Assembly: GCA_035063765.1 (NCBI GenBank)
Contig: JAPSFT010000035.1
Location: forward strand, 1-34,676
Direction of reading: 5' to 3'
Length of the DNA stretch: 34,676 nucleotides
Source of the DNA: Deltaproteobacteria bacterium
GTDB lineage: Bacteria; Myxococcota_A; UBA9160; PR03
Positions 1 to 9,798 of the stretch are shown in pieces (position 1 is the stretch's first letter; each line of letters starts with the position of its first letter). The notes below the pieces were generated by a model. It saw only the letters and a program-made list of their open reading frames with translations, ran no database searches and was not told the DNA's origin. The position numbers and the translations under genes are program-made.

Positions 1-834
1 GCGATCGGGGACTTCATGCGGCCCGACCGGGTCGTGATCGGCGCCGACGACGACGAGGCCGTGGCGATCCTGAAGGACCTCTACCGGCCGCTCTACCTGA
101 TCGAGACGCCCTTCGTGATCACGAACATCGCGAGCGCCGAGCTCACGAAGTACGCGGCCAACGCCTTCCTCGCGACCAAGATCTCCTTCATCAACGAGAT
201 GGCCAACTACTGCGAGCGGATCGGCGGCGACGTCCACGCGATCGCGCGCGGGATCGGGCTCGACAAGCGGATCGGTTCCAAGTTCCTGCACCCCGGGCCG
301 GGCTTCGGCGGCTCCTGCTTCCCGAAGGACACCCGCGCGGCGGCGCACTTCGCGCGCACCGGGGGCGAGGCCTTCGAGATCATCGAGGCGGTGATCCGCG
401 TGAACGAGCGCCAGCGCGAGCGCATGGTCGAGAAGATCGAGCGCGCCCTCGGCGGCGACCTGCGCGGACGCACGATCGCGTTGCTCGGCCTGTCCTTCAA
501 GCCCGAGACCGACGACATCCGCGAGGCGCCAGCGCTCGACATCGCGCGCGCGCTCGAGCAGCGGGGCGCCGCGATCCGCGCCTTCGACCCGGTGGCGATG
601 GCGAACGCCGCGCGCGTGCTGCCGGCGGCCACCTTCTGCGACAACGAGTACGAGGCCTGTAAGGGCGCCGACGCGGTGGTGCTGGTGACCGAGTGGAACC
701 AGTTCCGGATGCTCGATCTGGCGCGCCTGAAGGGGCTGCTGCGCGAGCCGGTCCTCGTGGACCTGCGCAACATCTACGCCCCGGAGACGGTCCGCCGCGC
801 GGGGTTCCGCTACGAAGGCGTTGGCCGGGCGTGA
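1..834 (+). CDS. ugd: UDP-glucose 6-dehydrogenase, C-terminal part (5' end outside window)
   Basis: The frame is open from base 1, so this is the 3' part of a longer gene; the ATG at 16 is internal. The product oxidises UDP-glucose to UDP-glucuronate with NAD+ in the cytoplasm, supplying precursor for exopolysaccharide or LPS. The visible part holds the family's central dimerisation helix region (NAFLATKISFINE), the substrate loop (FLHPGPGFGGSCFPKD) with the catalytic Cys codon at 316-318, and the C-terminal UDP-binding domain starting near LLGLSFKPETDDIREAP. About 277 residues remain; the family is usually 430-450, so the N-terminal NAD-binding Rossmann half is missing only because of the window edge. 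Its stop overlaps the proposed GTG start of manC, which suggests translational coupling. A related UDP-sugar dehydrogenase is possible, but the motifs fit UDP-glucose dehydrogenase best. Confidence 0.93.
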   Translation, partial: AIGDFMRPDRVVIGADDDEAVAILKDLYRPLYLIETPFVITNIASAELTKYAANAFLATKISFINEMANYCERIGGDVHAIARGIGLDKRIGSKFLHPGPGFGGSCFPKDTRAAAHFARTGGEAFEIIEAVIRVNERQRERMVEKIERALGGDLRGRTIALLGLSFKPETDDIREAPALDIARALEQRGAAIRAFDPVAMANAARVLPAATFCDNEYEACKGADAVVLVTEWNQFRMLDLARLKGLLREPVLVDLRNIYAPETVRRAGFRYEGVGRA

Positions 835-1934
835 GGCCGCCCGCGCGCGCACGGAGGGGAGGGGCCCTGGACCTCCACGTCGTCGTGATGGCCGGTGGCG
901 CCGGCGAGCGGCTGTGGCCGCAGTCGAGGAGGCGCCGCCCGAAGCCGCTCCTGCCGGTGGCGGGCGGCGCGACGCTGCTCGGTGCCACGGTCGAGCGGGC
1001 GCGCCGGATCACGGCGCGCGAGCGGATCTGGCTGGTCTGCACGGCCGACAACGCCCCGGCGCTGCGCAAGGAGGCGGGCCTCCCGCCGGGCCGCGTCCTG
1101 GTCGAGCCCCAGGGCCGCAACACCGCGATGGCGGTGGGCTACGCGGCGGCGCGGATCGCGAGCCGGCACCCGGAGGCGGTGCTGCTCGTGCTGCCGGCCG
1201 ATCACGTGATCCCGGACGCGCGCGCCTTCGCCGCGGCGGCGCGCCGCGCCGCGCGCGCGGCGGCGGGCGCCGGCGTGCTGGTCACGCTCGGGGTCCGGCC
1301 GACCCGCCCCGAGACCGGCTACGGCTACATCCACCTGGGCGCGCCCGCCGGCCGCCGGCACCCGGGGCTGCACCGGGTGCGCGGCTTCGCCGAGAAGCCC
1401 GCCCTCGCGCGCGCGCGCCGCTACCTGGCGAGCGGCGCGTGGCTGTGGAACGCGGGCATCTTCGCCTGGCGTGCGGACACGATCCTGGCCGAGATCGAGC
1501 GCCACGAGCCCGCCCTCGCGCGCGCGCTCGCGCCGCTGCGCGCCGCGGGGCGCCCCGCGCCCGCGGCGCTCGCGCGCGCCTACCGCCGCGCGCCAGCGCT
1601 GCCGATCGACGTGGCCGTGCTCGAGCGCAGCGACCGCGTGTGGACCTTGCCGATCGCCTTCCACTGGAACGACCTCGGGAGCTGGGCGTCGCTGGCCGGC
1701 GAGCTCGGGGTCGGCGGGAAGGCGTCGCGCGTGGTGGCGGGCGAGGCCTGGCTCGAGGATGCGCCCGGGAACCTGGTCTGGGGGGCGGGGCGGCCGATCG
1801 CGCTCCTCGGGGTCGAGGGGCTCGCGGTGATCGATGCGGGCGACGCCCTCCTCGTGACGCGCCTCGAGCGCAGCGCTGACGTGCGCCGGATCGTCGGCCG
1901 GCTGCGCGCAGCGGGGCGCCGCGAGCTGCTCTGA
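831..1934 (+). CDS. manC: mannose-1-phosphate guanylyltransferase (GDP-mannose pyrophosphorylase)
   Basis: This enzyme makes GDP-mannose from mannose-1-phosphate and GTP for polysaccharide synthesis. The nucleotidyltransferase signature GGAGERLWPQSRRRRPKPLL lies near the N-terminus. Further family motifs follow: PQGRNTAMAVGYAA, LPADHVI, RPETGYGYI, GFAEKP, LWNAGIFAWR and FHWNDLGSW. At about 367 residues it is the short form without the C-terminal mannose-6-phosphate isomerase cupin domain. I chose GTG at 831 because it overlaps the ugd stop in a GTGA junction. A CTG at 867, preceded by a purine-rich GGAGGGGAGGGG stretch, is a possible alternative. ATG 888 would remove the first beta strand of the fold and is unlikely. 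Identity is secure; the exact start is not. Confidence 0.9.
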   Translation: MRPPARARRGGALDLHVVVMAGGAGERLWPQSRRRRPKPLLPVAGGATLLGATVERARRITARERIWLVCTADNAPALRKEAGLPPGRVLVEPQGRNTAMAVGYAAARIASRHPEAVLLVLPADHVIPDARAFAAAARRAARAAAGAGVLVTLGVRPTRPETGYGYIHLGAPAGRRHPGLHRVRGFAEKPALARARRYLASGAWLWNAGIFAWRADTILAEIERHEPALARALAPLRAAGRPAPAALARAYRRAPALPIDVAVLERSDRVWTLPIAFHWNDLGSWASLAGELGVGGKASRVVAGEAWLEDAPGNLVWGAGRPIALLGVEGLAVIDAGDALLVTRLERSADVRRIVGRLRAAGRRELL

Positions 1935-1935
1935 T

Positions 1936-1954
1936 CTCCGGGCGGCCCCCGGGG
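1936..1954 (+). terminator. possible terminator stem-loop after manC
   Basis: CCGGG (1938-1942) pairs with CCCGG (1948-1952) across a 5-base loop, just downstream of the manC stop. Two further outer pairs are possible, one of them a G-T wobble. There is no T-run, so at most a weak or non-canonical terminator. Confidence 0.22.
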
Positions 1955-2000
1955 CTGCTCCGTGCTCAGGGCCGGCCGCGCTTCCTCCGATGACCCCGCC

Positions 2001-3152
2001 ATGCCCATCCAGGCCCAGGACCCCCGCTACGCCGGCTGGCTGGTCGGGTCGATCCGCTCGGGGCTCGTCGCGATCGACGAGCGCGGCAGGATCGCGGCGC
2101 TCAACGAGGCGGCCCACCGCCTGCTCGGCTGCGCCGGCGCGAGCGCGGCCGACGCGCTCGGGCGCGACTGCCGGGAGGCCCTGGCGGGCGAGCCGGCCGT
2201 CGCCGAGCGCCTCCTCGCGAGCCTCGGCGGGGCCGAGCCCGAGGGCCGCGCCGAGCTGGCCCTGATCGGCCGCCCCGGCCGCCCCGGCCCCACGATCGGC
2301 TTCACGGTGGCGGCCGTACGCGACGAGGCGGGCGCGGTCCGCGGCGCCCTCCTGCAGTTCCGCGACCTCACCCCCTACGAGCGCAGCGCCGAGCAGGAGC
2401 GGCTGCGCGATCGCCTGGCGGCGCTCGGCGAGATGGCCGCCGGCCTCGCCCACGAGATCCGCAATCCCCTGGCCGGGATGGAGATCCTGACCGGGCTCCT
2501 GCGCCGGCGCCTCGCCGAGCAGCCCGAGGAGCTCGCGCTCGTGAGCGAGCTCGCGGCCGAGATCCGCCGCGCGGCCGCGACGGTGACGGAGAGCCTCGAG
2601 TTCGTGCGCCCCGTGGCGCTGCGCTGCGACGAGGTGGACCCGATCGAGCTGCTCGAGGAGTCGCTCGCGAAGGCGCGCGCGCGGGTGCCCTTCGCGGGCG
2701 ACGTCGCCCGCGACTACGCCGAGGCGCTGCCCGCCCTGCGCGCCGACGGCGAGCGGCTCGAGAGCGTCCTCACGAACCTGATGGTGAACGCCATGGAGGC
2801 GATGGAGAGCGCGAAGTCCGACCCGCGCTGGCTGCGCCTCGCGGTGTGCGTCGAGCGCGGCGAGGACGTGGACGCCGGGACCCTGCGCGAGCCCGAGATC
2901 GTGTTCAGCGTGGCCGACTGCGGGCCCGGCATCCCCGAGGAGCTGCGCGAGCGGATCTTCTACCCCTTCTTCACGACCAAGCAGGAGGGCTCGGGGGTGG
3001 GCCTCGCGCAGGCCCAGAAGATCGTGGCGGGCCACGGCGGCCGGCTCGAGCTCGGCAGCGACGCCACGGGCGGCGCCGTCTTCCACGTGCGGCTCCCGCT
3101 GCAAGCGCCCGAAGGGCGCGCGCCGCGCGCCGCCGGCGAGCGCAGGTCATGA
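2001..3152 (+). CDS. soluble PAS-domain sensor histidine kinase (NtrB-like)
   Basis: This is a two-component sensor kinase of 383 residues. Residues about 10-125 form a PAS-like sensor domain (GLVAIDERGRIAALNEAAHR). The HisKA H-box GEMAAGLAHEIRNPLAG places the phospho-accepting His at 151. The catalytic domain shows the N-box (TNLMVNAMEAME, Asn 259 and 263), G1 (DCGPGIPEE, from 306), the F-box (YPFFTTKQEG) and G2 (GSGVGL, 330-335). I see no transmembrane segment or signal peptide, so it should sense something in the cytoplasm. I chose ATG 2001; an in-frame GTG at 1962 would add 13 low-complexity residues. The stop lies 10 bases before the start of a sigma-54 response regulator, which is almost certainly its partner. 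The signal is unknown. Confidence 0.9.
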   Translation: MPIQAQDPRYAGWLVGSIRSGLVAIDERGRIAALNEAAHRLLGCAGASAADALGRDCREALAGEPAVAERLLASLGGAEPEGRAELALIGRPGRPGPTIGFTVAAVRDEAGAVRGALLQFRDLTPYERSAEQERLRDRLAALGEMAAGLAHEIRNPLAGMEILTGLLRRRLAEQPEELALVSELAAEIRRAAATVTESLEFVRPVALRCDEVDPIELLEESLAKARARVPFAGDVARDYAEALPALRADGERLESVLTNLMVNAMEAMESAKSDPRWLRLAVCVERGEDVDAGTLREPEIVFSVADCGPGIPEELRERIFYPFFTTKQEGSGVGLAQAQKIVAGHGGRLELGSDATGGAVFHVRLPLQAPEGRAPRAAGERRS

Positions 3153-3162
3153 GGACGCCGGC

Positions 3163-4632
<1,470 letters not shown>

Positions 4633-4647
<15 letters not shown>

Positions 4648-4677
4648 GTAGGCGGGCTCCCCGCGCCCTCCGCGGGG
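4633..4677 (+). terminator. two stem-loops at the end of the response-regulator gene
   Basis: CCCGCC (4633-4638) can pair with GGCGGG (4651-4656) around the TAA stop. Next comes a tight 7-bp stem, CCCCGCG (4659-4665) with CGCGGGG (4671-4677), with a 5-base loop. There is no T-run. The stems fill the 44-base gap before the TPR gene and could terminate, attenuate or protect the transcript. Confidence 0.35.
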
Positions 4678-4691
4678 ACCCGAGGGCACCC

Positions 4692-7256
4692 ATGATCCGT
4701 TCCGATCGCCAGGCATCTGCCGCGAGCCCGCTCGCCCGCTCGCCGGCCGCGAGCGCTCCCGCTCGCCCGTTCGCCGCACGCCGGCTCGCCCAGAGCCTGC
4801 TCTGCCTGGCCCTCCTGGCGGCGCTCCCGCTCGGCTGCCAGGACGACGCGAGCCGGCTCGCGGAGCACATGGCTCGCGGCGAGCAGGCGCTCGAGGACGA
4901 GAAGCCGAACGAGGCGGTCATCGAGTACCGCAACGCCCTCCAGATCGACCCCAACCACGCCGCCGCGCACTTCGGTCTCGCGAAGGCCTACCTGGCCCAG
5001 CGCGACGCCCGCAAGGCGTACTGGGAGCTCCAGGAGACGGTCCGCCTCGACCCCGAGAACCTCGATGCGCGGCTCGCCCTCGGCCAGTTCCTGCTGCTCG
5101 GCGGGGACGACGAGTTCGGCCAGGCCCTCGAGCAGGCGGACGCGATCCTCGCGCGCGAGCCCGAGCGCTGGGAGGCCTACGTGATCCGCGCGCGCGCGCT
5201 CGAGAACCTGAAGCGCCTCGACGAGGCGCAGACGGACTACGAGAAGGCCGTCGAGCTCGCACCCGACAACGCGGACGTGCTGCGCACGCTGGCCGGGTTC
5301 CTGGTCCGCAAGGGGGACCCGGCGGCGGCCGAGCCGTTGCTGCGCCAGCTCGTCGAGAAGGACCCGAGCGCCCGCTCGTATTTCCAGCTCGGGGCCTTCC
5401 TCTCCCAGGACCGCGCGCGCGACGCCGAGACCGAGGCCGCCTACCGCAAGGCCGTCGAGCTCGCGAAGGAGGACGAGCGCTCCGACGCCTACCAGCGGCT
5501 CGCGAGCTTCTACTACCAGCGCGAGCGCTACGACGAGGCCGAGAAGACGCTCCAGGACGGCCTCGCGGCCACCGGCGAGCACCTCGACCTGATCTACGCG
5601 CTGGCGCGCTACTACCACTCGCGCGGCGCGAAGGACCGCGCCGACCAGATGATCGAGGAGGCCACCCGGGCGAAGCCCGACCAGGTCGAGCCGTACCTGA
5701 TCCTGTCGGCGTACCGCGGCCGCAACGGCGACGTGGCGGGCGCCCTCGAGGCCGCCGAACAGGCGCTCGCGGTGGACCCCGAGAGCATTCCCGCCCGCCT
5801 GCGCAAGGCCGAGCTGCTCGTGGACACGGGCGTCAAGCAGGGCCAGGGCGAGAAGATCGCGCAGGGCCGCGCGATCGTGGACGCCGTCCTCGCGAAGGAC
5901 CCGAAGACGCCCGAGGCGCTCTTCGTGCGCGGCAAGATCGACCTCGCTGAGGGCAAGCCGGCCGAGGCCGTCAACGCGCTGCGCCGCGCGCTCGAGGAGC
6001 GGCCGGACTGGGCGCAGGCGCACTTCCTGCTGGGCTCGTCGCTGCTGGTCCAGGGCGACCGCCAGCAGGCGCGCGCCGAGGCGCTGCGCGCGATCGAGCT
6101 CGACGCGGAGTTCGTCGAGGCGCGCATCCTGCTGGCCCGCGTCCACGCGCTGCTCGGCGAGAACCAGCAGGCCATCGAGGAGGCGCGGCGGATCCTGCGC
6201 CAGCGGCCGGGGGCCGTGGACATGCGCGTGCTGCTCGCGCAGAGCCTCGTCCACACCGGCAAGATCGAGGACGCGCGCGTCGAGCTCGAGGCGGTCCCGC
6301 TCGACGAGCGCAACGCCGAGGTGTACTTCGCGCTCGGCCGGATCGACATGGCGCAGAACAAGCCCGACCTCGCGCGCGAGAAGCTGCTGGCCGCGCTCGA
6401 GCGCGCGCCCGGCCACCCCGAGATCCTGGAGTCTCTGCTGCAGGTGGACGCCGCCCAGCAGCGCATCCCGGAGTCGCTCGACCGCATCCGCAAGGCGCAG
6501 GCCGTGAAGCCCGACGACAGCGCGCTCGTGCGCCTCGAGGGGCTGGCGCTGCTCCTGAACGGGGAGGGGGAGGCCGCCGAGGCGCGGCTGCGGCGCGCGA
6601 TCGAGATGAACCCGAACGACATGGACACCTACCAGGTGCTCGCGCGCTACCTGCTGGGCTCCGGCCGCCGCGAGGAGAGCATCCAGACCTACGAGCAGGC
6701 CGCGAAGTCGCGGCCCGACTCGGCGCCGCTGCGCTTCACCCTCGGGACCCTCTACGAGGCCGAGGGGCGCCGGGACGACGCGATCGCACAGTACGAGGAG
6801 GCGCTGCGCCTCGACGACAGCCTGGCCGTCGCGAAGAACAACCTGGCCTACGTGCTGGCGGAGCAGGGCAAGGACCTCGACCGCGCGCTCGAGCTGGCCC
6901 AGGCCGCCAAGGCGCAGCTCCCCGACAGCCCGAACGCCACCGACACGCTCGGCTGGGTGCTGCTCAAGAAGGGCATCGCGGCGGCGGCCGTGGACTACCT
7001 GAAGGAGGCCGAGAGCGGCTTCCCGCCCGACCACCCCGACCTCGGCTGGGTCCGCTTCCACCTGGCCCAGGCCTACGCGGCGAACCAGCAGCCGGAGGAG
7101 GCGCGGGTGGTGCTCCAGCGCGCCCTCGACGGCTACGCCGCGCTCGAGAAGAGCGCCCGCGAGCGGGGCTTCGAGGGCGAGATCCCGGCCCCGCCCTGGG
7201 TCGCCGACGCCCGGGCCCTGCTCGACCGCCTTCCCCCGGGCCCCCCGGCGGGTTGA
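4692..7256 (+). CDS. large TPR-repeat protein, probable lipoprotein, resembling PEP-CTERM-system PrsT
   Basis: An 854-residue protein made almost entirely of tetratricopeptide repeats, for example EAVIEYRNALQIDPNHAAAH and DAIAQYEEALRLDDSLAVA. It begins with a long basic n-region and a hydrophobic stretch (SLLCLALLAALPLGC), suggesting export and lipidation at Cys49. The lipobox is imperfect, with Pro at -3, so lipidation is probable rather than certain. The length and the conserved C-terminal pair of motifs (KNNLAYVLAEQG, then ATDTLGWVLLKKG) resemble the PrsT group of TPR lipoproteins found with exosortase/PEP-CTERM exopolysaccharide loci. The preceding kinase and sigma-54 regulator, and ugd-manC upstream, fit that context. 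No exosortase or PEP-CTERM protein is in the window. A generic TPR scaffold for envelope or polysaccharide assembly is the alternative. GAGGG at 4682-4686 is the likely ribosome binding site. Confidence 0.8.
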   Translation: MIRSDRQASAASPLARSPAASAPARPFAARRLAQSLLCLALLAALPLGCQDDASRLAEHMARGEQALEDEKPNEAVIEYRNALQIDPNHAAAHFGLAKAYLAQRDARKAYWELQETVRLDPENLDARLALGQFLLLGGDDEFGQALEQADAILAREPERWEAYVIRARALENLKRLDEAQTDYEKAVELAPDNADVLRTLAGFLVRKGDPAAAEPLLRQLVEKDPSARSYFQLGAFLSQDRARDAETEAAYRKAVELAKEDERSDAYQRLASFYYQRERYDEAEKTLQDGLAATGEHLDLIYALARYYHSRGAKDRADQMIEEATRAKPDQVEPYLILSAYRGRNGDVAGALEAAEQALAVDPESIPARLRKAELLVDTGVKQGQGEKIAQGRAIVDAVLAKDPKTPEALFVRGKIDLAEGKPAEAVNALRRALEERPDWAQAHFLLGSSLLVQGDRQQARAEALRAIELDAEFVEARILLARVHALLGENQQAIEEARRILRQRPGAVDMRVLLAQSLVHTGKIEDARVELEAVPLDERNAEVYFALGRIDMAQNKPDLAREKLLAALERAPGHPEILESLLQVDAAQQRIPESLDRIRKAQAVKPDDSALVRLEGLALLLNGEGEAAEARLRRAIEMNPNDMDTYQVLARYLLGSGRREESIQTYEQAAKSRPDSAPLRFTLGTLYEAEGRRDDAIAQYEEALRLDDSLAVAKNNLAYVLAEQGKDLDRALELAQAAKAQLPDSPNATDTLGWVLLKKGIAAAAVDYLKEAESGFPPDHPDLGWVRFHLAQAYAANQQPEEARVVLQRALDGYAALEKSARERGFEGEIPAPPWVADARALLDRLPPGPPAG

Positions 7257-7266
7257 GCCGGCGCCC

Positions 7267-7319
7267 TTCAGGCTCGCCCCCGAGCCGCCGATAGACCCTC
7301 GGGGCCGACCGCTGGTCGG
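7267..7319 (+). promoter_or_regulatory. candidate promoter/operator region upstream of the LysM gene
   Basis: A weak sigma-70-like pair is visible: TTCAGG (7267-7272) and, 17 bases on, GATAGA (7290-7295). Just downstream, CCGACC (7305-7310) and GGTCGG (7314-7319) make a 6-bp inverted repeat with a 3-base spacer, which could be an operator or a leader hairpin. The boxes match consensus poorly, so this is tentative. Confidence 0.25.
7271..7286 (+). terminator. stem-loop after the TPR gene
   Basis: GGCTCG (7271-7276) and CGAGCC (7281-7286) form a perfect 6-bp stem with a CCCC loop, 14 bases after the TPR stop. There is no T-run. The position fits an operon end, since about 106 bases without a gene follow. 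Confidence 0.38.
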
Positions 7320-7362
7320 AGCCCTAGGCCGCCGATGCCGGCGCGCCCCGGGAGGGATCTCG

Positions 7363-8517
7363 ATGCGGATCGCGAGTCTGCTTCTGTGTGCATTCACCTC
7401 GTTCGGCCTGGCCGCCGGCGCCGCCGCCGAGGGCGACGCCGCCGCGCCGGGCGCTCCGGCTGCGGCCGCGACGGAGGCCGGCGCGCCGGCCGCGCCCGCG
7501 AGCGAGTCGAGCGCGCAGCCGGCGCCGGTGAAGCACAAGCCCCGCCTCGGTCCGGTCGGCCACGACGCCGCGGGCCAGCGCGGGCGCATCCACACCGTCG
7601 CCCGCGGCGACACGCTCTGGGACATCTCCGACGCCTACCTCGGCACGCCCTGGGTCTGGCCCTCGCTCTGGCAGGACAACCCCGAGGTGCCGAACCCGCA
7701 CCGCATCTTCCCGGGCGACAAGCTCTGGATCAGCCCGACTGCCATGCGCCGCGTGACGGACGAGGAGGCCGCGCGCCTGCTCGGCGAGGCGCCCGCTTCG
7801 TTCGAGGACGCCTCGGGCCCGCTCGGCACGGTCAGCGTGCCGACGATCGACGCGATCGGCTTCGTGAGCGACTCGACGATCGCGGCTGCTGGCTCGATCC
7901 TCGGCAGCCCGCGCGACGACGACTGGTATTCCGCCGAGATGCCGGTCTACCTGAGCCTCGGCGAGGGCGAGGTCGCCAAGGGCGACCGCTTCACGGTGGT
8001 GCGCATCGAGGACACCGTGGACGACCCCGAGACGAACCGCTCGATGGGCGTCTTCGTGGACCGGCTCGGCTGGGTGGAGGTGGTGGCGGTCCACGCGGAC
8101 AGCTCGGAGGCGGTGATCCGCCAGTCCGCGCGCGAGATGCAGGCCGGCGACCGCCTGCTCCCGCGCACGGAGCCGAGCGCCGAGATCCCGGTGCGGGCCG
8201 CGACGCCGCCGGTGGAAGGCCAGATCGCCTTCCTGGGCTCGACGCGCACGGTCAACGGCGGGCAGGACGTCGTGTTCCTGAACCGCGGCAGCGAGCACGG
8301 GCTGATGACCGGAAGCCCGCTCGTGGCCTTCCGGCCCGGCGACACGGCGCTCGACCCCGACCTTGGCGTGAAGCGCCAGCTCCCGGACGACGTGCTCGCG
8401 AACCTCGTGGTGGTGTCGGCGGAGCCCCGGAGCGCCGTCGCGGTCGTGACCCATGCCTCGCGCGAGATCGAGCGCGGCGACTGGTTCCGGGACACGCGAG
8501 GCGAGCGCCTGGAATAG
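7363..8517 (+). CDS. exported LysM-domain peptidoglycan-binding protein
   Basis: A 384-residue protein with an N-terminal signal sequence (MRIASLLLCAFTSFGLAAGA, probable cleavage near residue 22) and an Ala/Pro-rich low-complexity stretch to about residue 60. One LysM domain spans about 76-124 (HTVARGDTLWDISDAYLG, then IFPGDKLWI), so it should bind peptidoglycan in the periplasm. The remaining 260 residues look beta-rich and match no enzyme I recognise; I see no lytic or peptidase motif. ATG 7363 is preceded by GGAGGG at 7351-7356. Genes for LysM proteins of this kind often sit next to dprA in deltaproteobacteria, which agrees with the arrangement here. A structural or envelope-anchoring role is likely; the exact function is unknown. 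Confidence 0.83.
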   Translation: MRIASLLLCAFTSFGLAAGAAAEGDAAAPGAPAAAATEAGAPAAPASESSAQPAPVKHKPRLGPVGHDAAGQRGRIHTVARGDTLWDISDAYLGTPWVWPSLWQDNPEVPNPHRIFPGDKLWISPTAMRRVTDEEAARLLGEAPASFEDASGPLGTVSVPTIDAIGFVSDSTIAAAGSILGSPRDDDWYSAEMPVYLSLGEGEVAKGDRFTVVRIEDTVDDPETNRSMGVFVDRLGWVEVVAVHADSSEAVIRQSAREMQAGDRLLPRTEPSAEIPVRAATPPVEGQIAFLGSTRTVNGGQDVVFLNRGSEHGLMTGSPLVAFRPGDTALDPDLGVKRQLPDDVLANLVVVSAEPRSAVAVVTHASREIERGDWFRDTRGERLE

Positions 8518-8541
8518 CTCGCCCGCCGGAGGTGAACGCGC

Positions 8542-8560
8542 GGCCGCCGTTGCGGCGGCC
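8542..8560 (+). terminator. stem-loop between the LysM gene and dprA
   Basis: GGCCGCC (8542-8548) and GGCGGCC (8554-8560) form a perfect 7-bp all-GC stem with a 5-base loop, 24 bases after the LysM stop. No T-run follows. It may reduce read-through into dprA or may simply stabilise the mRNA end. Confidence 0.32.
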
Positions 8561-8613
8561 CGCGGCGTCCCGCCATCCTGCCCGACCTCGCCCCGGGTCC
8601 CGGGGAGACGGCC

Positions 8614-9744
8614 GTGCCGGAGGGGGGCCTCCTCGACCCGCGCGACCCCGCACCGGCGGTGCGCGAGCGGGTCCACGCGTGGCTGGCCCTCCAGGCCCGC
8701 GGCGGCTTCGCCCCGGTGGCGGCGCGGGCGGCGCTCGCGGCGGCTCGCGGCGAGCCGGTGGCGGCTCTGCGGCGCCTCACGGGCGAGACGCCGGCCGCGG
8801 TCCTCGGCCGCGCCGCCCTCGACACCGCCTGCGCGCGGCTCGCGCGCAGCGGGGCGCGTCTCCTGCCCTTCGGCGCGCCCGCCTATCCCGCCCGCCTCGC
8901 CGCGCTCGCCGATCCGCCCCCGCTGCTCGCCGTGCGCGGCGAGCCGGCGAGCCTCGGCGGGCCGCTGGTCGCGATCGTGGGCGCGCGCCGGGCGACTCCC
9001 TACGGTGTCGGAGCGGCGCGGCGGCTCGCCCGCCAGCTTGCGGGCCTGGGCTTCGGCGTGGTCTCGGGGCTCGCCTGGGGCATCGACGCAGCGGCCCACC
9101 GCGGCGCGCTCGAGGCCGGCGGGCGCACGATCGGGGTCCTCGGCTGCGGCGCCGACCGGGTGTATCCGCGCGAGCACGCGGCGCTCGCTGCCGAGATGAG
9201 CGCCGCGGGCGCGATCGTGAGCGAGCTGCCGCCGGGCGCCGCGCCCCTCAAGCACCACTTCCCGCTGCGCAACCGCCTGATCAGCGGGCTCGCCCTGGCG
9301 CTCGTCGTCGTCGAGGCGCGCGCCCGCAGCGGCTCGGGGATCAGCGCCGGGCACGCCGCCGAGCAGGGGCGCGAGGTGCTCGCGGTGCCGGGCCCGATCG
9401 ACGCCCCGACCAGCGAGGGGCCGAACCTGCTCCTGCGCGACGGCGCGGCGCCGGCGCTCGACGCGAGCGACGTCCTGCGCGCGCTCGGGCGTACCGAAGA
9501 GGCGGAGGCCTGGCTGCGCCGGCGCCGGGGCGCCCGGGAGGGCGAGGACGGCGGCGAGGCGGCCCTCGCTCCCGAGGCGCGCGCGCTCCTCGCGGCGCTG
9601 CGCGGCGCGCCCGCCACGCGCGACGAGCTGGCGTCGCGGCTCGGGCTCGCACCGGCCGCGCTGGCGGCACGCCTGCTCGCGCTCGAGCTCGACGGCCGCG
9701 TCGCCGAGGACCGCGCCGGCCGCCTGCGGGTCGTCCCGCGCTGA
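8614..9744 (+). CDS. dprA: DNA-processing protein DprA (Smf)
   Basis: DprA binds incoming single-stranded DNA during natural transformation and loads RecA on it. The Rossmann-like core is clear: AIVGARRATPYG (120-131), SGLAWGIDAAAHRGAL (151-166), GCGADRVYP (178-185), HHFPLRNRLISGL (214-226) and GREVLAVPGPID (252-263). An N-terminal helical region (about 15-90) and a C-terminal winged-helix-like domain (about 305-376, TRDELASRLGLAPAALAARL) complete the long form of the family. I chose the GTG at 8614, preceded by GGGGAGA. The family's usual SGSLITA loop reads SGSGISA here. It opens the dprA-trmFO-xerC-hslVU order, but the topA commonly found between dprA and trmFO is absent. DprA is widespread in bacteria that are not known to be competent, so it does not prove transformability. 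Confidence 0.95.
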   Translation: MPEGGLLDPRDPAPAVRERVHAWLALQARGGFAPVAARAALAAARGEPVAALRRLTGETPAAVLGRAALDTACARLARSGARLLPFGAPAYPARLAALADPPPLLAVRGEPASLGGPLVAIVGARRATPYGVGAARRLARQLAGLGFGVVSGLAWGIDAAAHRGALEAGGRTIGVLGCGADRVYPREHAALAAEMSAAGAIVSELPPGAAPLKHHFPLRNRLISGLALALVVVEARARSGSGISAGHAAEQGREVLAVPGPIDAPTSEGPNLLLRDGAAPALDASDVLRALGRTEEAEAWLRRRRGAREGEDGGEAALAPEARALLAALRGAPATRDELASRLGLAPAALAARLLALELDGRVAEDRAGRLRVVPR

Positions 9745-9798
9745 AGCGCCCCCAGCCCTGCGCTTCGCGGGCGTGCCCACGCGCTACCCTGCGCCGCG

